Source: DATFBY01 sp035253585
GTDB taxonomy: Bacteria > Gemmatimonadota > Gemmatimonadetes > Gemmatimonadales > Gemmatimonadaceae
Reading direction: 5' to 3'
DNA length: 64,000 nucleotides
Assembly (NCBI GenBank): GCA_035253585.1
Contig: DATFBY010000008.1
Location: 1 to 64,000 of the forward strand
Every line of letters begins with the position of its first letter. Positions within the stretch are counted from its first letter, which is position 1. The position numbers and the translations under genes were made by a program. Shown here piece after piece: positions 52,077-60,683 of this stretch. The notes below the pieces were generated by a model. It saw nothing but the letters and a program-made list of their open reading frames with translations. It had not been told where the DNA came from and searched no databases.

Positions 52077-53505
52077 AATTACGTTCGATCCGTCGTCGCA
52101 ACTCCTCGAGCTCCGCAACTGGCAGCGGCCCGCTCAGCGTGAACTCAGTGCCGTCGGCTCCCGTCCAGAAGATCGTGTTGACCGACGCATCGGTATCCTT
52201 GGCATCGGTGCGAGCTTCGAGCTGCATGACGGCGCCGCCGCGAGCGCCAGCCCTGGCCGGTGCTGACCTCCGCGACGGAGCCGCCGATGACGGCGCGGCT
52301 TGCTGAGCGACGGCCGTCCGGCGCTCGACCAGCGTGATCGTCACGCCAGGGCGCAGCTGATAGATCGAGCGGCGGACGGGCCGGCCATTCTGCACCGAAT
52401 CGGAGCTGCTGACCAGCGTGAGACCGGCGATCTCTCGCTCGGCGAATTCGTCGGTAGACTTCGCGGCCCCGCTCACTATCACCTCGCTCAGCTGCGCCGC
52501 GTCTCGCGGAAGCGACAGGTTCACCGAGATGGTGTCTCCCGCATTCGCCTCGACCTTCTTGTTCGCGCCGGTGTAGCCGAGCCGCCGCGCCTGCACGGTT
52601 TGCGTGCCCGCGGGCGCGCTGTCGATCTGGAAAGTGCCGTCCTCCTTCGTCAGTGCCGCCCGGTTCGTACCGACGACGTTCACCTGCGCCGACGCGATGG
52701 GCGCTCCGGCGGCATCGGTCACGCGCCCGTTGATCTGCGCGATGTTCACGCGCGAGTCCATCTCCACACCGCGAGCGCGAGCGGCCCGCTTGCTGAGCGA
52801 GGGCGGCGCGGGTGCGGCCGCGGCTCCTTCGGTCACTTCCTGCCGCGTGGCGAAGTCCTGCGCGCTGTCCCGCAACAGCCGCTCCTCGTTAGGCACGTTG
52901 GCCTGCTTGTCCGCGGCCGCGAGCTCCGGCGCCGACGGCGGACGCAGCGCGCCGGCAACAGTTCCACCCGCACCTGCCCCTTCACCGAATCGGCGCGGTG
53001 TCGAGGGAGGGGACGCCGGCTGCGGTGCGGCAGGAGGCGCCGCTGCTACGTCGGCCGCACCGGGCGCCGGCGTCGCCGCTGGCTCCGCTGTCTTACTCTG
53101 AAGAGTGACGGCCTCGCTTGCCGCCGTTGGCGCATCGGACGAGACGCGCAGCGCCGGCGATTTCGTCTCACGAACCACGACCAGCGTCACCGCGAGGAAC
53201 GCGACCGCCGCCGCGATGCTCGCATATCGTGCGGCACGGAACGGCGAACGACGACGCGCCCTCGCGGCCGCTGCGGCGAACGAAGTCTCGCCCGCAACGG
53301 CCCCAGCGCTCGGCACGACTTCGCCGGGAACGTCGTCGAGCGCCGTCAAGATTCGGGAGGATGCCGCGATCAATCCGCGCGCTTCCGCCACGGCGGCCGC
53401 GCACGTCGCGCACTCCGCAACGTGCGCCTCGACGCGAGCGGTCTCGTCAGGCGAAAGCGCGCCATCGAGCCAGGCGTGGATCGTCCCTTCGTCAAGATGC
53501 GGCAT
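52075..53505 (-). CDS. Anti-sigma factor fused to a carboxypeptidase-regulatory-like domain
   Basis: 476 residues. The N-terminal zinc-finger anti-sigma motif is HVAECATCAAAV (H-x3-C-x2-C). A single membrane helix lies near residue 100 (YASIAAAVAFLAVTLVVV), followed by an Ala/Pro-rich periplasmic region. Residues about 250-350 form a CarboxypepD_reg-like beta-sandwich (INGRVTDAAGAPIASAQVNV, DGTFQIDSAPAGTQTVQARR) that ends in LSEVIVSG, a sequence found where TonB-dependent receptors begin their plug. The start overlaps the 3' end of the sigma gene by 14 bp. It should bind and hold the sigma factor at the membrane. Confidence 0.85.
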   Translation of the reverse strand: MPHLDEGTIHAWLDGALSPDETARVEAHVAECATCAAAVAEARGLIAASSRILTALDDVPGEVVPSAGAVAGETSFAAAAARARRRSPFRAARYASIAAAVAFLAVTLVVVRETKSPALRVSSDAPTAASEAVTLQSKTAEPAATPAPGAADVAAAPPAAPQPASPPSTPRRFGEGAGAGGTVAGALRPPSAPELAAADKQANVPNEERLLRDSAQDFATRQEVTEGAAAAPAPPSLSKRAARARGVEMDSRVNIAQINGRVTDAAGAPIASAQVNVVGTNRAALTKEDGTFQIDSAPAGTQTVQARRLGYTGANKKVEANAGDTISVNLSLPRDAAQLSEVIVSGAAKSTDEFAEREIAGLTLVSSSDSVQNGRPVRRSIYQLRPGVTITLVERRTAVAQQAAPSSAAPSRRSAPARAGARGGAVMQLEARTDAKDTDASVNTIFWTGADGTEFTLSGPLPVAELEELRRRIERN

Positions 53506-54016
53506 GCCCTTCCCTCCTCCGTACTTCGTCCTGCAACGTCTCGTACACCTCTACCAGCCGGCGACGAGCGCGCGACAGGGTCGTTCCGATCGAGCCCACC
53601 GACAGATCGAGCGCGGCCGCGATCTCGTGATAGTCCAAGCCTTCCTCGCGCATGAGCAGCGCCAGGCGGTCGCGCTCCGCCAGAGCATCGACGGCTTTCC
53701 GCGCCATTGCCTGCTCCTGGGCGCGCTCCAACGACGTCGGTTCCGGTTCTACAATCTCGTCTTTCGCACGCTCGGCCAGCAGCGCCAGATGACGCCGGCG
53801 TCGCTGATCCTTCCGCGCTTCGTCACGCACCAGGTTGTTTGCCACCGTGAACAACCATGCTCGCTCGTTGGTGATGGCATCCTGCCGCAGTGCGCGAACG
53901 AACGTCTCCTGCGCCACCTCTTCCGCCCAGTCGCGGTCGCCGAGGCGCCGCGTCAGGTAGCGGACCAGCATGGTGTGGTAGGTGCGAAAAAGCCGTTCGA
54001 CGTCTTCGTCGCGCAC
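53492..54016 (-). CDS. ECF RNA polymerase sigma factor
   Basis: 174 residues. Region 2 shows DRDWAEEVAQETFVRALRQ and region 4 the helix-turn-helix EGLDYHEIAAALDLSVGSIG; the length fits a minimal ECF sigma. It is coupled to the anti-sigma gene and preceded by the VIT/vWA gene (13-bp gap), so the three form one operon. The autoregulated promoter is probably upstream of the VIT gene, but no -35/-10 pair was fixed by eye. Confidence 0.93.
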   Translation of the reverse strand: MRDEDVERLFRTYHTMLVRYLTRRLGDRDWAEEVAQETFVRALRQDAITNERAWLFTVANNLVRDEARKDQRRRRHLALLAERAKDEIVEPEPTSLERAQEQAMARKAVDALAERDRLALLMREEGLDYHEIAAALDLSVGSIGTTLSRARRRLVEVYETLQDEVRRREGHAAS

Positions 54017-54029
54017 GTGCGAATGAGCC

Positions 54030-56306
54030 TCAGTATCCTCGTTGAACCGATTGCAGCTCGGCGTCGCTCAAGCGCTCGGTACCAGCGTCCATGGTCTCTA
54101 TGACGAGGTCTCGCCCAGCCACTCGAACGCGGTCGCCCAGCGCGAACACTTCGCGTAGCTCGGGGACGAGCTCCAGCACCTTGAAATACGCCGCCGAGAA
54201 CGCCTTGATCCGTATCGTCTTCATGGTGTCGTCCACACGACTATCCGTCCAGACGCCGTCCGTCAGGACGAACACGCGGTCGCCCACGCGGCGGAGTGAG
54301 ATGCCGCGCTCGGCCTGATCCTTGAGCGCGACCGCGTCGGCCTCCGCCATCGACGTCGCGGCGCGCTGAGCGCTCGCCCGCTTGGCCGATTCGAAATCGC
54401 GCTGCTGCCGTACGGCCGGAGGTGCCACGGGCGCCGCGGCTCCACCGCGGCCGCGTCGCAGCTCTGGAACGACAGGACCGACTCCGTCGGCGACCATTCC
54501 TGGCTCGAGCACCAGATACGAAGAAAACTCGGTCGGAATTCCGTAGCGTTCGCCGAGCTCCTTGATCTCGTCGTCGACCTCCCTCGAGCCGCCGTTCTTG
54601 CGCTTCTCGGCGCTCAGCCAGCCGACGCGCTGCGTCGCCCAGAGTCGCGGGATGAAGTTGTTGCCGCGCTCACGATCGGGAAATTCGACCACGTTCTCCC
54701 AGATGACGGGCCCGTTTTGCGTTTGCCCCTCGAAGCGAAGACGCGCGCGGCCGCTGCCATCGTAGCGAGCGAGAACGACGAGGTCCTGCCCCGCGAAGAC
54801 GTCCATCGCTCCAGAAGGGAGCATCGTGTGCAGCCGCACGCCTTCAGCGCGCACGCGCACGTCGGTGACAACCGGATTCGTCAGGCGGCTGGCGACGACC
54901 GACACCACGTGCTCCGGATTCTCTTCCGCTCGGACGAAGTGAGCGGTTCCGCCTCCCTCGAGCGCCAGCTGCTCGAGCAGCGCGACACTCAGGTCGGCGC
55001 CCACTCCGAAGGTGAAGATGCGCTGCGAGCCTCGCAGGTTGTCGGCGCGCTCGGCGATGCGTGCGGGGTCGCGCTCGCCGACCGTCGGCTCACCGTCGGT
55101 CATGAAGAGGATGAGCTCGAGCGCGCCGGAGCGTGCGGCATCGCCACGCGTCCGCGTACCGAGTGCTTCCTCGAGCGCGCCCATGATGTTGGTCGACCCT
55201 TGCGCTTCCAGATCATCGAGGTAGCGCTCCGCCGCGCGGACGTTCTCGGGCGTGGCGAGGACGAAGTCGTCGCGGAAGGTGCGCACGTCAGTCGAAAAAT
55301 CGACGAGACGGAATCGATCGCGCGGCGAGAGCGTGGCGAGTAGCTGCTTCCCAGCGGCCCGCGCTTGCTCGAGCTTCCGGCCGCTCATCGAGCCCGAGAC
55401 GTCGAGCACGAACGTCACATCGCGCGGCGCGGACCGCGTGAGACCCGTCGGAGGCGAGAGCGTGATCATGGCGAAGCCATCATCGCGCCCATCGGCATAC
55501 GGCAGCATGGCGATCGCGGCGGCATTGCCTCGGCGCACCGGGATCAACACAGTCACTTCGCGCGCATCGCCACGGACATCGACGCGGCGGCGAGAGCCGT
55601 CGTTGCCGATGTCCAGCGTGTGTGTGGGTGAGTACGGCTCGCCGAGCTCGCGCGTGCGCGGATAGAGAAGCGTGAACGAGGTGCGCTCGCGGCCACGCTG
55701 GCGCCGGACTTCCGCCTGCTCGCGACGAATGCCGCGAACGTAGTCGACACGGAGCGCGCTCCCTTCACGCCTGGCGACCATCTGGAATCGCACGACGACG
55801 GTTTTCTCTTCGCCCGGATTGATCGGGAAGATGCGCGTGCGCAGCATGCCGTAGCCCATCCACTCGACGAGCGCCGGGTCCCGCTGGCGACGCACGATCT
55901 CCTCGTAGATCGCGCGCGCTCGCTCGGCGCTCATCGTCTCGCCGGCGACCAGCTCGCCATCGATCGACAGCTTGAGCTCCTGGAATGCCGCGCCTTGGGG
56001 GAGTGGGAACATGTAGTCCGCCTCGCCGACGCGGCCGCCACGGTTCACGAAACGCTCGGTGACCTCGTAGCGCAGCACTTGATCGGCGAGCTCCACCCGA
56101 ACGTCGCTTCTCGTCCGTTCGATGACGGCGTCACCAATGGGGCGTGGGCAGGGTCGCCGACAGGGCGGCGGGGGCGGGCATCGGTCGCCTCGACAGGGCG
56201 GAATGACGCAATCGACCGTCGGCCCGCATTCGCGGGGGATGATCCATCCCTGCGCGCTGAGCGGCACGGGCAGGAGCAAAGCTGCAATCGCCAGGAAATG
56301 GCGCAT
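54030..56306 (-). CDS. Exported VIT/von Willebrand factor A protein
   Basis: 758 residues from ATG at 56304-56306, with GGAG upstream; a longer TTG start at 56321 is less likely. Signal peptide (HFLAIAALLLPVPLSA), then a Pro/Cys-rich segment (CRGDRCPPPPPC), a VIT domain (about 65-200) and a vWA domain near 300-480 with the MIDAS motif DVSGSMSG and the Thr loop MTDGEPTVGE. A central YNE-like EFSSYLVLEPGMV region follows. VIT/vWA proteins are surface or periplasmic adhesins or chaperones for metal-dependent complexes. Operon position with sigma and anti-sigma factors suggests it acts in the sensing of, or response to, envelope state (inference). Confidence 0.85.
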   Translation of the reverse strand: MRHFLAIAALLLPVPLSAQGWIIPRECGPTVDCVIPPCRGDRCPPPPPCRRPCPRPIGDAVIERTRSDVRVELADQVLRYEVTERFVNRGGRVGEADYMFPLPQGAAFQELKLSIDGELVAGETMSAERARAIYEEIVRRQRDPALVEWMGYGMLRTRIFPINPGEEKTVVVRFQMVARREGSALRVDYVRGIRREQAEVRRQRGRERTSFTLLYPRTRELGEPYSPTHTLDIGNDGSRRRVDVRGDAREVTVLIPVRRGNAAAIAMLPYADGRDDGFAMITLSPPTGLTRSAPRDVTFVLDVSGSMSGRKLEQARAAGKQLLATLSPRDRFRLVDFSTDVRTFRDDFVLATPENVRAAERYLDDLEAQGSTNIMGALEEALGTRTRGDAARSGALELILFMTDGEPTVGERDPARIAERADNLRGSQRIFTFGVGADLSVALLEQLALEGGGTAHFVRAEENPEHVVSVVASRLTNPVVTDVRVRAEGVRLHTMLPSGAMDVFAGQDLVVLARYDGSGRARLRFEGQTQNGPVIWENVVEFPDRERGNNFIPRLWATQRVGWLSAEKRKNGGSREVDDEIKELGERYGIPTEFSSYLVLEPGMVADGVGPVVPELRRGRGGAAAPVAPPAVRQQRDFESAKRASAQRAATSMAEADAVALKDQAERGISLRRVGDRVFVLTDGVWTDSRVDDTMKTIRIKAFSAAYFKVLELVPELREVFALGDRVRVAGRDLVIETMDAGTERLSDAELQSVQRGY

Positions 56307-56373
56307 TTGGGGCGTCTCCAAAGAGGTCTAATGGGAGACGTCGGCCGGGAGCGCATTTGCACAGGTAGGGCCG

Positions 56374-56480
56374 AACAGCGGCATTCGGCATTCGGCATCC
56401 GGCATTCGGGAACGGCGGATTCGGAAGTCATCCGGTGTGCTGTCCCGAATGCCGGATGCCGGATGCCGAATGCCGCTGTT
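56374..56480. repeat. Heptamer-repeat inverted repeat with 38-bp arms
   Basis: Arms at 56374-56411 and 56443-56480 are complementary with one mismatch. Each is a tandem of GGCATTC-type heptamers (GGCATTC, GGCATTC, GGCATCC, GGCATTC). The loop is 31 bp. It lies 5 bp after the TAG of the GGDEF gene, before the VIT operon. Same design as the elements at 1399, 21559 and 25753, with a different heptamer. Confidence 0.85.
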
Positions 56481-56485
56481 GCCTA

Positions 56486-57373
56486 CTAAGCTCTTCTCTC
56501 CGGCATTCTCTCTATGACCCTTACAGCGAGCATCCGTTCATCCGCCCTCCCGACCGTGCGCATGAGCGACTCCGACTCTAGACGGGCGGCCCAACCGAGC
56601 GAGAAAGGGACAGGGGCGCCGTGGAGGGCGGCGGCGCCCAGCCGCTCGGCCACGTGTCGTGTGGCCGTCTCGTCCGCGTCGGCGAGGATCACGACGAACT
56701 CGTCGCCGCCCACGCGCACGATCGCTTCCGTGGCGCGCACTTGAGAGGCCAGGAAGCGGCTCATCTTCACCAGTACCATGTCGCCCGCTTCGTGCCCGAA
56801 GCGGTCGTTGTACTGCTTGAAGTGGTCGACGTCGATGAAGATGCACCCCCAGCGCCCGATGCCTAACGAGTTGAAGCTGCGCTCCAGCTCATCGAGGTAG
56901 CGCCGGTTCCAGGTGCCCGTGAGCGGATCGCGCAGACTCTGCTCGCGTAATGCCTCCTCCAGCGCCTTGCGCGACGTGATGTCGATCAGGATCCCGTGAT
57001 AGAGGATCTCTCCCGTCTCCGGATCGTGAATCGCGTAGGTCGTATCCAGCACCGTCCTGATCTGACCGTCGAGCCGTCTGATCTGAAGCTCGAACTCGCG
57101 GATCGCGCCGTCTCGCGCGAGCAGCCGAAGCTCCTCTGCCCGGCGCAATGGGTCGACGACCAGGTTCACGGCGTTGTGTCGTCGCAGCTCGTCGAGCGTG
57201 GCCGCGCCGAACATGGCGAGGAACGCCGGATTCGCGTCGAGGATCTCTCCTTCCGACGTGGTGATGTAAATGCCCTCTCGCAGATTCCGGACGAGCTCGC
57301 GCAGCGCGTCAGGATCGTCGAGGCTTCGAAGCTGCCGGCCGATGGCCGGTGTGGCGTCCGGCGTTGCCGTCAT
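56486..57373 (-). CDS. PAS-GGDEF diguanylate cyclase
   Basis: 295 residues. PAS domain about 20-135 (LREGIYITTSEGEILDANPA) with a PAC-like end, then the GGDEF domain with active site RVGGDEFVVIL near residue 222 and FIDVDHFKQYND as the upstream metal/substrate loop. The active site is intact, so c-di-GMP synthesis is likely; the I-site place reads RATE rather than RxxD, so product inhibition may be weak. ATG overlaps the HD-GYP stop by four bases. Last gene of the signalling operon. Confidence 0.92.
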   Translation of the reverse strand: MTATPDATPAIGRQLRSLDDPDALRELVRNLREGIYITTSEGEILDANPAFLAMFGAATLDELRRHNAVNLVVDPLRRAEELRLLARDGAIREFELQIRRLDGQIRTVLDTTYAIHDPETGEILYHGILIDITSRKALEEALREQSLRDPLTGTWNRRYLDELERSFNSLGIGRWGCIFIDVDHFKQYNDRFGHEAGDMVLVKMSRFLASQVRATEAIVRVGGDEFVVILADADETATRHVAERLGAAALHGAPVPFSLGWAARLESESLMRTVGRADERMLAVRVIERMPERRA

Positions 57374-58581
57374 GCGGAAGCCCCGGTGGCGGACATCGTC
57401 CCTTCCGAGACATCGCGCATGAAGAGCGCGCCTTCGTCATCGAGCTTTCTCACCATGGCAACGAACTCTCTTGCGATATCGGCATCGAACTCCGTTCCCG
57501 CGTGCCGCTCGATGTAGGCGAGGGCATCGGCCGCGGTCCACGCGTTGCGATACGGACGATCCGTACGCAGCGCGCTGTAGACGTCACAGATACGCACCAG
57601 CCGGCTCGCAAAGTGGCACTGACGAGGAAAACGGAACGTCGGATAGCCGCTTCCGCTCGGAGTCATGTGGTGCTCGTAGGCAACGACGGCCGCGATCTCG
57701 AGGGGACGGTCGCTCATCAGAATGAGCCTTGCACCTTCCGCCGGGTGGCGCCGGATCACGCGGCGCTCGTCATCGGTGAGCGGCGTCGTCTTGCTGATGA
57801 TCTCACGTGGCAGGCGCGCCATACCGAGGTCGTGCAGCAGCGCCGCCAATCCGAATGCGTGCACGTCGTTGTCAGGCAAGCCGAGCTTCTCGGCCAGCGC
57901 CATGGTGAGCACCGAGCAGTTGATGGCGTGAACGGCGGTGCAGTCGTGCAGCGCTTTGAGCCGGATCAGCGGAATGACGACTCGGCTCTCCCCGTGCATC
58001 GCTACCGACAGCGATCTCACCACCGACTCCGCTTCGATCAGCTTGAGCTTGCCCTCCGATTCCGCGTCGCGCGCCAGGAGCTGCATGACCTCGGCTTCTT
58101 CCGAGATCGTGTACGACACTCTCGCCGACGGGAGCACGAGTACCTTGGCCGACTCCTCGCCGCGGATACCCACGGTGCCGAAGCGAAGTGTCTTGAGCAC
58201 CAGGGGCTTCGGCTCCGCCGGCGATGAGCTGCTGTACTGCGAGAGACGCTGCAGCACATCGGCGAGGAAGGTCGCCCAATCTTCGCGCGAGACGACATCG
58301 AGCAGCTCGAGACGCTGGACCCCGATCTGCGCCAAGCGCTTGGCCCACGGCCATTCGGTGAGCTCGTGCAGCGGGAGCTGTCCGTAGATCACGTCGTCGC
58401 CGAGGAAGGAGAACACGGCGTGAGGGTTTTCGCGCTGTAGATCGGCAAGGTGCATGAGCGATGCGTCCACCGCGCGCGCCCAGGCCGGATGCTCGTCGGA
58501 ATAGAGCGTCATCGTCGCCACCGCCTGCGCCAACGACGTGAGAAACTTGACGGGCGCGCTCACCGGCGCGCTGGTGCTCAC
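57370..58581 (-). CDS. HD-GYP phosphodiesterase 1 with shared N-terminal domain
   Basis: 403 residues from a GTG at 58579-58581 that overlaps the preceding stop as GTGA; the open frame extends upstream to 58959 but inside the helical-repeat gene. The HD-GYP domain spans about 200-390: LLHDLGMARLPREII (HD near 250), VAYEHHMTPSGSGYPTFRF (GYP near 310). These residues are those expected for c-di-GMP hydrolysis. The N-terminal 110 residues begin FLTSLAQAVATMTLYSDEHP and resemble those of its three neighbours. Confidence 0.9.
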   Translation of the reverse strand: MSTSAPVSAPVKFLTSLAQAVATMTLYSDEHPAWARAVDASLMHLADLQRENPHAVFSFLGDDVIYGQLPLHELTEWPWAKRLAQIGVQRLELLDVVSREDWATFLADVLQRLSQYSSSSPAEPKPLVLKTLRFGTVGIRGEESAKVLVLPSARVSYTISEEAEVMQLLARDAESEGKLKLIEAESVVRSLSVAMHGESRVVIPLIRLKALHDCTAVHAINCSVLTMALAEKLGLPDNDVHAFGLAALLHDLGMARLPREIISKTTPLTDDERRVIRRHPAEGARLILMSDRPLEIAAVVAYEHHMTPSGSGYPTFRFPRQCHFASRLVRICDVYSALRTDRPYRNAWTAADALAYIERHAGTEFDADIAREFVAMVRKLDDEGALFMRDVSEGTMSATGASA

Positions 58582-60647
58582 GTCCCCACCTCGAGAATGG
58601 CTTCCATCGGCGTCGAGATGCGGGGCAGTGGCGGCTGCGCGTGGATGTTGACCGCGCTCTGAACCTCCGGATCTTCGTGCGAAGCCGCGAGCGCGACCGC
58701 CGCCTGCGCGTGCGGCTGATGTCTCCAGGTCGTGGCCAGCACGCCTAACGCGGCGAGCACCCTCGGTGACTTCGCCGCGAGCTTGCGCCGGCCGATGAAC
58801 CAGCGCGGCCGAATGAGCACGACGTCGAGCAAGCACTCCAGCGCCACGACCATGCGGGCGCCAGCGAGCGCGCGAACAGCCAACACGGGTAGCTGCGGAT
58901 CGCCGTCGCGCGCATGGACGCGTTGGATGATCAGCGGCACGGCGGCCGGCGGGCACCACTCGATCGCCGCGGTGAGACCAAAGCGGACGATATGGTCGTC
59001 GGCGTCGCGGAGGGCGTCCACCACGGCCTGCTCACGCATGGCGCTCATGCGCAGCATCACTTTGAGTGCTTCTCGCCTGACGCGCACGTCTTCATTGCGC
59101 GCGTACGGCTCCGGAGTGAAATCGAAGGGGAGTGTAGGTACGCGCTGTAGCAACAGGAGCAGATTGCGCTGCACGTACCACGGTGCGCCGTCCAGCCGTG
59201 ACACGACTGTCGGCCCGATGTCGCTCCCGAACTGCGCGATCAGCTCGAAGAGCTTCCAACGGATGTTGCGCTCCATGGCCGCGCCTAACGCGTCCAGCAG
59301 CGGATCGAGCGCAACGAGGTGCACTCGGGCGACGAGCCGGTAGAGAACATCGAAGTCGATCGGATTCTGCGCCAACACCGCGTTCACCGCGGCCGCGGTA
59401 TCGAGCTGCTCCCAGATCGCTTCGACGACCTCGTTGGCTTCGGGCGAGCCGTCCACCATCGCCAGCAGCGCCGAAACCTTTCCCTGCTCCACCATCGTAG
59501 CGATGGCGTCAGTGGTCGAGATGCCGTTCACCGCCGCCTCGAGACTCATCTGCACCAGGCGCTCCGGCTCGCACGGATGGGCTGTCGCCGTCCCGTGCGT
59601 GCTGGTCTCGCTCGAGAGCTTGTGCAGCATGGTGCCGAACTGCTTGGGAAGCGACGCATTGCCCGCATCCCATCCCGTCACCAGCTGCCGGAGATTTTCA
59701 CGGAGTGCGGCATCGGCCCTGCTGCGCGCCATCTGCGTTCCGGCGTCGGCGTGCATGGCGAGCTTGTTCAGCATGCCGAGCATGGCACCCGATATCGAAT
59801 GTCCCTCCATCGCGGCGTTCGTCTGCACCAGATCGAGCACCGACTCGACGGCCATGGCGTGCGACGCATCGAGAACGAAGCGGCGGCGCTCGGTTATGTC
59901 GCCGCCCATGTCGAGCAGCCGCTCGAGCGCTTCGCTCGAAAGCGCGCTGACGACCTGCGACACCCGGCGCTGCAGCGCCGCCGCCTCTGGGCCACCGTTG
60001 GCGCGGATCTCGCCCGCGACGTGCGAGAGGTAGCCCGCGATCGCGCGGTCGTAGCTCTCATCGCGCGACCGGCTCTCGATTGCGCGCGCCACGACGTGAG
60101 GATCGCTCGAGACCGGGGCTGTCGTCTCGCCGTCCGACGCCAGCGCGGAACGCGCCAGCCCGAGCCAGCACTGTGTCGCCCAGCTGGTGTCTTTGTCGCC
60201 GAGATCATCAGCCATGAGCTCCAGCTGATCGTAGGTGAGGGGGAACAGCCGCAGGTGCGGCCACTGGCGCGTCTGCACCGCCCCGCGCTGCGTGTCGCGC
60301 CCCACCGCCTTCAACATCTCGGCGATCTCATCGTCCTCGACGCCGCGCGTGATCTTGACCGCTCCGATCTCGCGCCGATAGAGCCGCAACGCGAGCTCGC
60401 GTAGCACCGGGCTCTCGGCGTCGGTGCTCACGCCTTCCACGATCAACTGCTGGCGCGCGACGCCTAACGCGAGCAGCGGACGGTCGAGCAGCAGCGCGCC
60501 GACACGACGCGCGAAGCCGGTGACGGCCTGCGCCAGAAGCGGGTGCCCGTCCGGATAGATCGCGTGCTTGTGCAGCGCCACCGAAAACTCTATGAGAAAA
60601 TCCGCGAGCTCACGCGAGAGCGTGACTTCGGTCGCCGGCGTGGTCAT
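58578..60647 (-). CDS. Helical-repeat protein 1 of the c-di-GMP operon
   Basis: 689 residues, no signal peptide or membrane helix. Residues 1-130 form a domain beginning SRELADFLIEFSVALHKHAI and YPDGHPLL. The remainder is alpha-helical with repeat-like segments, especially the last 250 residues (RNEDVRVRREALKVMLRM, RFGLTAAIEWCPPAAVPLII), as in HEAT-type scaffolds. About 40% similar by eye to protein 2 at 61859, with alike MGGD..RRRFVLD and HPCEPERLV segments. Function unknown; probably a protein-binding partner of the HD-GYP encoded next. Confidence refers to it being a real gene. Confidence 0.85.
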   Translation of the reverse strand: MTTPATEVTLSRELADFLIEFSVALHKHAIYPDGHPLLAQAVTGFARRVGALLLDRPLLALGVARQQLIVEGVSTDAESPVLRELALRLYRREIGAVKITRGVEDDEIAEMLKAVGRDTQRGAVQTRQWPHLRLFPLTYDQLELMADDLGDKDTSWATQCWLGLARSALASDGETTAPVSSDPHVVARAIESRSRDESYDRAIAGYLSHVAGEIRANGGPEAAALQRRVSQVVSALSSEALERLLDMGGDITERRRFVLDASHAMAVESVLDLVQTNAAMEGHSISGAMLGMLNKLAMHADAGTQMARSRADAALRENLRQLVTGWDAGNASLPKQFGTMLHKLSSETSTHGTATAHPCEPERLVQMSLEAAVNGISTTDAIATMVEQGKVSALLAMVDGSPEANEVVEAIWEQLDTAAAVNAVLAQNPIDFDVLYRLVARVHLVALDPLLDALGAAMERNIRWKLFELIAQFGSDIGPTVVSRLDGAPWYVQRNLLLLLQRVPTLPFDFTPEPYARNEDVRVRREALKVMLRMSAMREQAVVDALRDADDHIVRFGLTAAIEWCPPAAVPLIIQRVHARDGDPQLPVLAVRALAGARMVVALECLLDVVLIRPRWFIGRRKLAAKSPRVLAALGVLATTWRHQPHAQAAVALAASHEDPEVQSAVNIHAQPPLPRISTPMEAILEVGT

Positions 60648-60683
60648 GAGTGGAAGGGGTCGCTATCGCCGGTCGTCCGGCGT

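Noticed and set aside
58582..58959. Extension of the HD-GYP 1 frame upstream
   Set aside because: It falls inside the helical-repeat gene and encodes Arg/Ala-rich sequence; the GTG with GTGA overlap gives a normal start.
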